From Ruminococcus sp. (GTDB lineage: Bacteria > Bacillota > Clostridia > Oscillospirales > Acutalibacteraceae), in assembly GCA_022768065.1 (NCBI GenBank), contig JALELS010000027.1, positions 1-40,948 on the forward strand: a DNA stretch of 40,948 nt, given 5' to 3'. Every line of letters begins with the position of its first letter. The stretch's first letter is position 1. The notes beneath the pieces are model-generated. The model was given only the letters and a program-made list of their open reading frames with translations, was not told where the DNA came from and did no database searches. Shown in pieces: positions 32,924 to 39,643 of this stretch. The position numbers were made by a program, and so were the translations under genes.

Positions 32924-32952
32924 TTGACAGGTAACCGCTCGGTTGCTATAAT
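32924..32952 (+). promoter_or_regulatory. strong sigma-A promoter for the tetR module
   Basis: A perfect TTGACA (32924-32929), a 17-base spacer and a perfect TATAAT (32947-32952). The spacer is filled by an operator. Confidence 0.9.
32931..32946. promoter_or_regulatory. TetR operator 1
   Basis: GTAACCGCTCGGTTGC, an inverted repeat with a central CT and one mismatch, filling the promoter spacer. Binding would exclude RNA polymerase. Confidence 0.8.
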
Positions 32953-32956
32953 AATA

Positions 32957-32972
32957 GTAACCGAGCGGTTAC
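32957..32972. promoter_or_regulatory. TetR operator 2
   Basis: GTAACCGAGCGGTTAC, a perfect inverted repeat around a central AG, just after the -10 box. Its centre is 26 bases from that of operator 1, of which it is nearly the reverse complement. Confidence 0.82.
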
Positions 32973-32993
32973 TACGGATTTGGAAGTGAATTT

Positions 32994-33623
32994 ATGGCAG
33001 GAGATACAAAAGAGCGCATTTTGGAAACCGCGCTTGAATTATTCGCTCAGAGCGGATACTTGGGCACATCTATGAGCGACATTGCGGGAGAGCTGGGAAT
33101 CACCAAAGGTGCTTTGTATAAGCACTATACGAGCAAGCAGGAGATACTTGACAGCATTGTGGAACGGATGAATAAAATGGACTATGAGCGCGCCGAAGAA
33201 TATGAAATGCCCGAAACCGAACCTAACGGGTTTGCAGATGCCTATATGCACACGCCGATTGAAAAAATCCGCTCATACAGTATGGCGCAGTTCGACCATT
33301 GGACGAAAGAGCGTTTTTCCTCAAATTTTCGCAAAATGCTGACTCTTGAGCAATACCGCGATCCGAAGCTCGCCGGTCTTTATCATGATTATCTTGCCAC
33401 CGGGCCTACAGAATATATGGCGGCGATTTTTCGCAGACTGACGGATTCAGATGACGCTGCCATGCAGTTGGCGCTTGAATTTTACGGGCCTATGTTTCTG
33501 CTTTACAGCGTTTATGACGGAACAGACGAAAAAGAAAGCGTTGCGCCGAAACTTCGCGCTCATATTGATAGATTTATTGCGAAAATCGAATCCGACTACC
33601 GAAAGCATGGAATGTCATTATGA
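32994..33623 (+). CDS. TetR/AcrR family transcription regulator
   Basis: A 209-residue repressor. The N-terminal helix-turn-helix covers about residues 5-50 (KERILETALELFAQSGYLGT, then ITKGALYKHYTSKQEIL). The helical C-terminal part should bind a ligand and dimerise. Two operator-like inverted repeats flank its -10 box, so it very likely represses itself and the genes after it. The inducer is unknown. It overlaps the KTR gene as ATGA, so the two are translationally coupled. GGAAGTG lies upstream of the ATG. Confidence 0.93.
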   Translation: MAGDTKERILETALELFAQSGYLGTSMSDIAGELGITKGALYKHYTSKQEILDSIVERMNKMDYERAEEYEMPETEPNGFADAYMHTPIEKIRSYSMAQFDHWTKERFSSNFRKMLTLEQYRDPKLAGLYHDYLATGPTEYMAAIFRRLTDSDDAAMQLALEFYGPMFLLYSVYDGTDEKESVAPKLRAHIDRFIAKIESDYRKHGMSL

Positions 33624-33811
33624 AAGAATCTGCAGAAAAAAAGTGGGTGTTGTGCCCGATATGCGGAGCAAAAACACGCTTACAGCTCTTGCCCGAAACG
33701 GAACTGAAAGCATTTCCGCTGTTTTGCCCGAAATGCAAGAGCGAGTGCATAATAAACGTCAAAAATTTTATTGTTGAAACAAAACAGCCGGACGCTGAGA
33801 CGCAGTGCTGA
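33620..33811 (+). CDS. cysteine-rich KTR domain protein
   Basis: A 63-residue zinc-ribbon-like protein: CPIC (12-15) and CPKC (36-39) bracket the KTR signature (K18, T19, R20 in GAKTRLQ). This matches the Cys_rich_KTR family, which I associate with conjugative elements and TetR genes of Firmicutes. Function is unknown; the two CxxC pairs suggest zinc binding. It overlaps tetR as ATGA. Its TGA lies within the 5' arm of a terminator hairpin. Confidence 0.88.
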   Translation: MKESAEKKWVLCPICGAKTRLQLLPETELKAFPLFCPKCKSECIINVKNFIVETKQPDAETQC

Positions 33812-33847
33812 TCGTAAAATCCGATCATGCGCTGTGTCTTATTTTTT
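33798..33847 (+). terminator. terminator hairpin overlapping the end of the KTR gene
   Basis: AGACGCAGTGC-TGATCG (33798-33814) pairs with CGATCATGCGCTGTGTCT (from 33822), 17 pairs with two G-U pairs and one bulge. TTATTTTTTA follows. The AAGGAGG of the flavodoxin gene begins right after, so genes downstream probably depend on readthrough or another promoter. Confidence 0.78.
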
Positions 33848-33859
33848 AAGGAGGATATT

Positions 33860-34366
33860 ATGAACGCAATTATTTACACCACAAACACCGGCAGCACCGA
33901 GCAATATGCCGGGCTGTTGGCCGAGAAAATCGGACTGCCGGCGTACTCGCTTGCCGAAGCGAGAAAAGCCGTCCCGAACGGAGCTGAGGTTATTTACCTC
34001 GGTTGGATTATGGCGGGTAACGTGAAGGGTTTTGCTGATGCCGCAAAGCACTGTAATATCCGGGCTGTCTGCGCTGTCGGTATGGGACGGACCGGGACGC
34101 AAACAGAAAATGTGCGAAAAAAGACGGCGATTCCTGCCGGCATTCCGTTGGTTACCTTACAAGGTAATTTCAATGTTAAAAAACTGCACGGCATTTATCG
34201 CCCCATGATGGAACTTATGGTCAAAACGGTAGGCAAGAGCCTCGCCGAAAAGAGTGACCGCACGCCGGAAGAAAATGATATGCTCGATATGATGCGGTGC
34301 GGCGGTGAGCGTGTTAAGGCGGAAAATTTAAGCGCCGTACTCGATTGGTACAATTCACATAAATAG
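33860..34366 (+). CDS. flavodoxin-like protein
   Basis: A 168-residue protein with a flavodoxin fold of the flavodoxin_5/HemG-like kind. MNAIIYTTNTGSTEQYAGLL carries the FMN phosphate-binding loop TNTGST (8-13). YLGWIMAGNVKGF and VGMGRTGTQ fit the second and third flavin loops. It could carry electrons or act as a small FMN oxidoreductase; the partner is unknown. The ATG at 33860 with AAGGAGG six bases upstream is chosen over an in-frame start at 33827 inside the terminator. Confidence 0.85.
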   Translation: MNAIIYTTNTGSTEQYAGLLAEKIGLPAYSLAEARKAVPNGAEVIYLGWIMAGNVKGFADAAKHCNIRAVCAVGMGRTGTQTENVRKKTAIPAGIPLVTLQGNFNVKKLHGIYRPMMELMVKTVGKSLAEKSDRTPEENDMLDMMRCGGERVKAENLSAVLDWYNSHK

Positions 34367-34384
34367 AAAACGGAGGGAGTTATA

Positions 34385-34822
34385 ATGATGTGTCCGCAAT
34401 GCGGAAAAGAAATGAAAAATGGTTATTTATTCGGCAGCAAGGACGGCGCGTTAAGCTTTGCCTCTGAAGTGCCGAGTGTTTTTGAGAATGCAAAAAACAC
34501 AGCCGGCTTTGTGAAACTTACCGTGCCGAAGGTCGGCGGTCGCGTAAGAATGGAAGCCTGCTGCTGCGATGTGTGCAAAATGATTATTATTAAATACAAA
34601 TCAACACGCAATAGACGGCAGTTGCGCACCGGGGCTGTTTTCCCTCGTCAGTATACCCACCATCGTCGGCTGTGTCGGAGCATTGTTGATTATCGTTGCC
34701 GCTGTTGCTACGCCGATTGCCAAGACGCAAAAGATGCGCGAAATATGGTTCTATGTGATGTCGGGCGGTGCGGTATTGAAAATATTGACAATGGAAATTG
34801 CACGGATCATCATCTGAAGTGA
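34385..34822 (+). CDS. zinc-ribbon protein (DUF6487-like) with an abnormal C-terminal extension
   Basis: The ORF codes for 145 residues. Residues 1-70 look like a small DUF6487-type zinc ribbon: MMCPQCGKEMKNGY, then CCCDVCKMIIIKY, the usual place for such proteins to end. Residues 71-145 are rich in R, C and H and look like an out-of-frame reading. The +1 frame over 34584-34817 gives a convincing hydrophobic protein end. A deletion or fusion at about 34590-34615 is the likely cause. A GGAGGG site precedes the ATG. Confidence 0.65.
   Translation: MMCPQCGKEMKNGYLFGSKDGALSFASEVPSVFENAKNTAGFVKLTVPKVGGRVRMEACCCDVCKMIIIKYKSTRNRRQLRTGAVFPRQYTHHRRLCRSIVDYRCRCCYADCQDAKDARNMVLCDVGRCGIENIDNGNCTDHHLK
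34584..34817 (+). pseudogene. fossil C-terminus of a membrane protein in the +1 frame
   Basis: This frame is open from a TGA at 34581-34583 to a TGA at 34815-34817. From about 34614 it reads like a membrane protein: SLVSIPTIVGCVGALLIIVA, then TPIAKTQKMREIW and ILTMEIARIII. It has no start codon or ribosome binding site of its own. It is probably the remnant of a gene whose 5' part was lost when it was joined to the zinc-ribbon gene. Confidence 0.5.
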
Positions 34823-34831
34823 GAGGGAAAA

Positions 34832-36094
34832 ATGAAAGATTTAATTATATATGTTCACGGACAGGGCGGTTCGGCAGGAGAGGCGGAGCATTATCAAACG
34901 CTCTTCCCAAATGATGATGTTATCGGATTTGATTACCGCTCCAAAACGCCTTGGGAAGCCAAAGAAGAATTTTCGGCATTTTTTGTCGAAAAGAAAAAAC
35001 AGTACAAGCATATTACTCTGATAGCAAACAGCATCGGTGCTTATTTTTCACTGGCTTCGCTGGATAAAACGTCGGTTGACAGGGCTTATTTTATATCCCC
35101 GATAGTGGATATGGAAACCTTGATTTGCAAGTTGATGCAACAGTCGAATGTAACCGAAAAAGAGCTTTCGGAAAAACGGGAAATTACCGCAAAATTCGGT
35201 GAACCGCTCTCTTGGGCATATCTTTGTTATGTGCGACGGCATCCGATTGTCTGGAATGTGCCGACATCTATTTTGTACGGCGAGTGCGATAACCTGTCAT
35301 CAATGGAAACGGTATCTGCATTTGCCAAACGGCACCATGCGGATTTAACCGTTATGCCCGGTGGGGAGCATTGGTTTCATACCGATAAGCAGATGCGGTT
35401 TTTAGATAATTGGCTCAGAGAACACGAAACGAAAGTTGTAAAACCAAAACAAAAAGGAATGAAAAATATGTCAGAAAAAAATATAACCATCCGTCTTGAA
35501 ACCAAAGACGATTACCGCAATGTCGAAAACCTGACGCGCGAGGCTTTTTGGAATGTCTATCGCCCGGGCTGTATGGAGCACTATGTGCTGCACTGCTATC
35601 GTGACGACCCGGCATTCGTGCCGGAGCTTGACTTCGTGATGGAATTGGGCGGCGAGCTGATCGGGCAAGTCATCTATGTGCGGTCTGAAATAGACTGTGA
35701 TGACGGAAGAAAGGTGCCGATTATGACTTTCGGTCCCATCGGTATCGCACCCGAGTATAAGCGGCAGGGCTACGGGAAAAAGTTGCTTGACTATTCTATG
35801 GAAAAAGCCAAGGAAACAGGTGCAGGCGCACTCGCCATTACCGGAAATATTCTGTTTTACGGAAAATCCGGCTTTGTCCCTGCAAAAACAAAGGGTGTGC
35901 GCTATGCCGACGACCCGGAGGCTGACTATTTTCTCATCAAGGAGCTGATACCCGGCTTCCTTGACGACATTTCCGGCACTTACAAAGACCCGGAGGGGTA
36001 TTTTGTCTGCGAGAAGAATCCGGAAGCTTTTGAACGTTTTGAGGCGACCTTTCCGAAAAAGGAAAAGCTGAAACTGCCGGGGCAGCTGTTCTGA
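34832..36094 (+). CDS. alpha/beta hydrolase fused to a GNAT acetyltransferase
   Basis: One 420-residue ORF with two domains that are normally separate. Residues 1-200 are a small alpha/beta hydrolase: VHGQGGS (8-14), nucleophile S67 in ANSIG, acid D153 in GECD and H180 in GGEHWFH. Residues 213-420 are a GNAT acetyltransferase with the acetyl-CoA loop RQGYGKK and GNILFYGKSGF. The junction contains AAAAAGGA followed by two in-frame ATG codons (35459, 35468), as if the second gene kept its own ribosome binding site. Substrates are unknown. GAGAGGG precedes the first ATG. Confidence 0.85.
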   Translation: MKDLIIYVHGQGGSAGEAEHYQTLFPNDDVIGFDYRSKTPWEAKEEFSAFFVEKKKQYKHITLIANSIGAYFSLASLDKTSVDRAYFISPIVDMETLICKLMQQSNVTEKELSEKREITAKFGEPLSWAYLCYVRRHPIVWNVPTSILYGECDNLSSMETVSAFAKRHHADLTVMPGGEHWFHTDKQMRFLDNWLREHETKVVKPKQKGMKNMSEKNITIRLETKDDYRNVENLTREAFWNVYRPGCMEHYVLHCYRDDPAFVPELDFVMELGGELIGQVIYVRSEIDCDDGRKVPIMTFGPIGIAPEYKRQGYGKKLLDYSMEKAKETGAGALAITGNILFYGKSGFVPAKTKGVRYADDPEADYFLIKELIPGFLDDISGTYKDPEGYFVCEKNPEAFERFEATFPKKEKLKLPGQLF

Positions 36095-36221
36095 GCAAGC
36101 GGTTTTTTATACGGGCAAGGCTTAAAATGCAGCACACGCGTAAACGGGCTGTTAAACCCATATTGGGATGTTATTCGTTTGCTTGCCCGAAGATTACACT
36201 GCCGAAAGAGGTGTAAAAATA

Positions 36222-36524
36222 ATGGCTTCGAGTAAAGAATATCTGTATTTTATTTTGGAGCAGTTATCCGATTTAGACGATATTTCTTACAGACCTATGA
36301 TGGGGGAATATATCATATATTATCGCGGTAAAATCATCGGCGGAATATATGATGACAGATTGCTCGTAAAGAAAACCAAATCCGCTTTGGAATATATGCC
36401 GTCGGCTGTTTGCGCTCGTCCGTATGACGGAGCGAAAGAAATGCTGTCGGTTGATGAAGTTAACGGTAAAGAGCTCCTTACAAAGCTTTTTAAGACAATG
36501 TACGATGAATTGCCGCCTCGGTAA
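36222..36524 (+). CDS. TfoX N-terminal domain protein
   Basis: A 100-residue protein matching the single-domain TfoX/Sxy N-terminal family: MASSKEYLYFILEQLSDLDD, RPMMGEYIIYYRGKIIGGI, DDRLLVK and GAKEMLSVDEV. In Proteobacteria, TfoX controls competence; in Clostridia these short proteins are of unknown role. The ATG at 36222 with AGAGGTG upstream is preferred to one at 36168. The 127 bases before it hold nothing I recognise. Confidence 0.87.
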   Translation: MASSKEYLYFILEQLSDLDDISYRPMMGEYIIYYRGKIIGGIYDDRLLVKKTKSALEYMPSAVCARPYDGAKEMLSVDEVNGKELLTKLFKTMYDELPPR

Positions 36525-36643
36525 AAATAGCTTGCGGCAAATCGTCGCACCGAGGACGGCGGCTGTATGAAAGTACGATTTTATCGTTTCCACCACAAAC
36601 CGGTAAAAAACGCACATAAAATTACTAAAACTTTTAAGAAGTA

Positions 36644-36672
36644 TTGCATTTTATTGGTAAATAATGTATAAT
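36644..36672 (+). promoter_or_regulatory. candidate promoter for the YhhN-family gene
   Basis: TTGCAT (36644-36649), 17 bases, then a perfect TATAAT (36667-36672). Confidence 0.6.
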
Positions 36673-36717
36673 TCCGTTATTGCTTAAGTAGGATATAAAT
36701 GGAATTGGGGGAAAATT

Positions 36718-37422
36718 ATGAATTGGACATTATATTGGGTTCTTTTAGCAGTCGGTATCGTTATGACGGGGGTATTTTTATTCCTGCGTATTAAAAAAGG
36801 CGGTATTTCCGCACTGTATGCCAAGGCGGCGGCAAGTCTCTGCTTTATTTCCACAGCTTTTGCCGCAACAAATGCAAACCGCGACAATCTTCAGTTCGGG
36901 TCGTGGGTGGCGTTCGGTCTTGTACTCGGTATGGTCGGCGATATTTGGCTTGACTTAAAATGGATTTATTTGCAAGATAAGGATTCGTATCTTTATTCCG
37001 GGTTTATCTCATTCCTTTTGGGTCACGTCTGCTTCAACATAGCAATTTACAAGAGCTACAGGTTCACTGCCAAAACCCTTGCCGTTTCCATAGGCGTATC
37101 GCTTCTTATAGCTATCGGCAATATCTTATCCGAAAAGCTTATGAAAAATCATTTCGGCAAGTTTAAATTTATTGTGTTCCTCTATACCTTCTTCCTGGCG
37201 CTGACTATGGTTTCGGCCATTATGGCGGCAATTGCCACGGGATTTGAAAAGGTATGGGTAGTTATGGCGATAGGCGGCGTTCTCTTTACTCTGTCCGATG
37301 CCGTACTTTCGGGTATGTACTTTGCCGAGAATAAGAATACAAAGTTCAACATATTCTTAAATCACATCTTATATTATGCCGCTCAGTTTACAATGGCGGC
37401 GACAATCCTTTGCATAAAATAA
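36718..37422 (+). CDS. YhhN family membrane protein (lysoplasmalogenase-like)
   Basis: A 234-residue protein with about eight membrane helices. It shows the YhhN/TMEM86 pattern: GMVGDIWLDL near 76-85, FISFLLGHVCFNIAIY near 95-110 and GGVLFTLSDAVLSG near 201-214, where the conserved aspartates are thought catalytic. Animal and some bacterial members hydrolyse the vinyl ether bond of lysoplasmalogen. Clostridia often make plasmalogens, so the activity is plausible but unproved here. GGGGG lies upstream of the ATG. Single-gene unit with a strong terminator. Confidence 0.83.
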   Translation: MNWTLYWVLLAVGIVMTGVFLFLRIKKGGISALYAKAAASLCFISTAFAATNANRDNLQFGSWVAFGLVLGMVGDIWLDLKWIYLQDKDSYLYSGFISFLLGHVCFNIAIYKSYRFTAKTLAVSIGVSLLIAIGNILSEKLMKNHFGKFKFIVFLYTFFLALTMVSAIMAAIATGFEKVWVVMAIGGVLFTLSDAVLSGMYFAENKNTKFNIFLNHILYYAAQFTMAATILCIK

Positions 37423-37428
37423 AAAAAT

Positions 37429-37466
37429 CGGTGGGAACTTAAATTTAGTTCCCACCGTATTTTTAT
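37429..37466. terminator. bidirectional terminator between the YhhN-family and HD genes
   Basis: CGGTGGGAACT (37429-37439) pairs with AGTTCCCACCG (37447-37457). The plus strand continues TATTTTTATA; the minus strand continues ATTTTTTTATTTTA. Confidence 0.92.
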
Positions 37467-37520
37467 AACTGCCTTTAGTTAAAAAATAACTAAAACATAA
37501 TTATTACATCTTTAATGCTT

Positions 37521-38066
37521 TCAGTCCTGAAATGACTTTAAGGCGTCAATTGTGTCTTGTATAAGCTCGTCAAGCGAAATACCGAGCATATCTGCACCGC
37601 GCTGTATTACTTCACGGGAGCAGCCGGCGGCAAAATTCTTCGCCTTGAATTTTTTCTTCACGGATTTAAGCTCAAGATCCTGTACGCTGTGCGACGGACG
37701 CATTTTAACAACGGCTCCTATAAGCCCCGTAAGCTCATCTACGGCATAGAGAACTTTTTCCATCTCGTGTTCCGGCTTAATGTCTACCGTTATACCGTAT
37801 CCGTGGCTTGCCGTTGCGTGAATTATCTTTTCGTCAACGCCTCTTTCGCGCATTATTTCCTGCTCTTTTATGCAGTGCTCTTCGGGATACATTTCAAAGT
37901 CAAGGTCGTGCAAAAGACCTACGATTCCCCAAAAATCCCTATCGTCGCCGTAGCCGAGCTTATCGGCAAAATACATCATTGTTTTTTCAACCGTTTCGGC
38001 GTGCTCAAGGTGAAACGGCTCTTTGTTGTATTCCGTAAGGAGCGCGTACGCCTCGTCTCTTGTCAT
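37521..38066 (-). CDS. HD domain phosphohydrolase-like protein
   Basis: A 181-residue protein with an HD fold: H22 in LEHAETVE, the H53-D54 pair in LLHDLDFEMYP, H64 in EEHCIKEQ and later histidines in ATASHGYG, with D in YAVDELTGLI. It is probably a metal-dependent phosphohydrolase; its substrate is unknown. The ATG at 38066 with AAGGGTG about nine bases upstream is preferred to a TTG at 38072. It follows tcdA by 22 bases, so they are probably cotranscribed. Confidence 0.85.
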   Translation of the reverse strand: MTRDEAYALLTEYNKEPFHLEHAETVEKTMMYFADKLGYGDDRDFWGIVGLLHDLDFEMYPEEHCIKEQEIMRERGVDEKIIHATASHGYGITVDIKPEHEMEKVLYAVDELTGLIGAVVKMRPSHSVQDLELKSVKKKFKAKNFAAGCSREVIQRGADMLGISLDELIQDTIDALKSFQD

Positions 38067-38088
38067 ATTCAAACACCCTTTCGTGTAT

Positions 38089-38853
38089 TTATTTTGCCTT
38101 GTAATTTGTCAAGTCTTTTACTACCTCACCGGCAATTATCAGCCCTACTACCGACGGTACAAACGCGTTGCTGCCGGGGATAGCGCGCCTTTGCGTGCAT
38201 TTTCTCGCCGTACCGGGAGGGCAAATGCAGTGTTCGCGGCAGCTTATCGCCATATCCTCAATAGGTACAAGCGGCTTTTCCTTTGAATAAACGACCTTGA
38301 GCTTTTTAACTCCGCGTTTTTTCAGCTCATATCGCATAACTCTCGCAAGCGGACATACCGAAGTCTTGTAAATATCAGCCACCTCAAATGCGGTGGGGTC
38401 CATCTTGTTGCCGGCGCCCATTGAGCAGATTATGGGAGTTTGGCTCTTTTTTGCCTGCATAACAAGCTCGATTTTGCCGGATACGGTGTCTATGGCGTCA
38501 ACAACGTAGTCGTACTGCGAAAAATCAAATTCCGCCGAGGTCTCGGGCGTGTAAAATTTTTGGTGTATTGTAACCTCGCAATTCGGATTGATGTCTTTTA
38601 TGCGCTCTTTGGCAACCTCAACCTTGTATTTGCCTATCGTGGAACGCGTCGCGAATATCTGACGGTTTATGTTTGTAAGGCAGACCTTGTCGTCGTCGAT
38701 AAGGTCCAATTTGCCTACGCCCGATCTTGCAAGCGCCTCAACGGTATAGCCGCCGACGCCGCCGATACCGAATACGGCAACGCGTGAATTTTGCAGTTTT
38801 TCCATTGCTTCTTTTCCGAGCAGCAGCTCTGTACGTGAAAACTGGTTTAACAT
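38089..38853 (-). CDS. tcdA: tRNA threonylcarbamoyladenosine dehydratase
   Basis: A 254-residue E1-like enzyme (ThiF/MoeB fold) that cyclises t6A37 in tRNA with ATP. The Rossmann motif GIGGVGG is at 29-35, followed by DLIDDDKVCLTNINRQ, which binds ATP through D53-D55 and R64, and DAIDTVSGK. The late PSVVGLIIAGEVVKDL is typical of TcdA. AGGCGGAG lies upstream. It lies between the Rrf2 regulator and the HD gene. Sua5 at 243-1265 starts the pathway that supplies its substrate. Confidence 0.93.
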   Translation of the reverse strand: MLNQFSRTELLLGKEAMEKLQNSRVAVFGIGGVGGYTVEALARSGVGKLDLIDDDKVCLTNINRQIFATRSTIGKYKVEVAKERIKDINPNCEVTIHQKFYTPETSAEFDFSQYDYVVDAIDTVSGKIELVMQAKKSQTPIICSMGAGNKMDPTAFEVADIYKTSVCPLARVMRYELKKRGVKKLKVVYSKEKPLVPIEDMAISCREHCICPPGTARKCTQRRAIPGSNAFVPSVVGLIIAGEVVKDLTNYKAK

Positions 38854-38951
38854 AATCTCCGCCTTTGTGTTATCAAAAAAATTGTGTTACAGACAAACTT
38901 TGCCTGCGCCGCCAAGTGCGGCTTTATTGTGAATTTGTCTTTTTGCCTTGT

Positions 38952-39383
38952 TCAGATGCAGTAAGAACCGTTTGTGCTGTCGGCTTTGTCGATTAAATCC
39001 TGAATTGTAACGCTGTCGGCGTATTTGTTGATAACATCGTAAAAGCCGCGCCAAAAATCAAGCGTTTCACAGTATGAACTGCGCTCGCAATAGTTCTTTT
39101 CGTCCTGCAAACAGGCAACGGGCGACAGCGAGCCCTCACAAACTCTGAGAATGTCTCCCGCCGTGCATTTTTCGGGGTTTACATTGAGCTTGTAGCCGCC
39201 GGCATTGCCGCGAAAACTGCGTATAAGACCGGCTTTACTCAGAATTGAAACCACTTGTTCAAGGTATTTTACAGATATATCCTGCCTTGAGGATATATCT
39301 TTAACAGAGACCGGTGAGACATTTTGGTGGCGGCCTATATCTATCATAACGCGCAAAGCATAGCGCCCTTTTGTTGAAATCAT
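38952..39383 (-). CDS. Rrf2 family regulator (IscR-like)
   Basis: A 143-residue regulator with a winged helix (about 1-65: MISTKGRYALRVMIDI, then VKYLEQVVSILSKAGLI and GGYKL). Three cysteines, C91, C99 and C105, lie close to the [2Fe-2S] ligands of IscR (92, 98, 104), so a cluster is likely. A near-match to an IscR-type operator overlaps its own promoter. No iscS or iscU is adjacent; tcdA follows 98 bases downstream, and TcdA partners use sulfur/iron genes in some genomes. CAGGAGG precedes the ATG. Confidence 0.92.
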   Translation of the reverse strand: MISTKGRYALRVMIDIGRHQNVSPVSVKDISSRQDISVKYLEQVVSILSKAGLIRSFRGNAGGYKLNVNPEKCTAGDILRVCEGSLSPVACLQDEKNYCERSSYCETLDFWRGFYDVINKYADSVTIQDLIDKADSTNGSYCI

Positions 39384-39412
39384 AACATATCCTCCTGTTT
39401 TGAAATATCCCT

Positions 39413-39442
39413 ATTATACTACCGATTTAGTAGGATAGTCAA
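39413..39442 (-). promoter_or_regulatory. promoter of the Rrf2 regulator gene
   Basis: On the minus strand TTGACT (39442-39437) and a perfect TATAAT (39418-39413) with an 18-base spacer. Confidence 0.78.
39415..39436. promoter_or_regulatory. candidate Rrf2/IscR-type operator
   Basis: The minus strand reads ATCCTACTAAATCGGTAGTA, with imperfect dyad symmetry (CTAC/GTAG). Its core ACTAAATCGGT matches the IscR-type ACTRAWWYAGT pattern at ten of eleven positions. It fills the spacer and part of the -10 box, so autorepression is likely. Confidence 0.65.
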
Positions 39443-39564
39443 GACCGAGTTTACGTGTTAAAAAATTCCGATTTAACAACAGAAATTAAAGAATAATGTG
39501 CAAAACAAAGAGGGATGATATTAAGACAGTTTTAAAAAACCGTCCTCTGACAAAAAACAAATGC

Positions 39565-39608
39565 CGAAACGGGGCAGTAAATTTTACTGCCCCGTTTCGA
39601 TTTTTCTG
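39565..39608. terminator. bidirectional terminator after the membrane protein gene
   Basis: CGAAACGGGGCAGTAA (39565-39580) pairs with TTACTGCCCCGTTTCG (39584-39599). The plus strand continues ATTTTT; the minus strand continues GCATTTGTTTTTTG. It serves the minus-strand gene ending at 39644. Confidence 0.9.
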
Positions 39609-39643
39609 TATTCGGAATATGCAATTTTCAGATGAATCAATGG

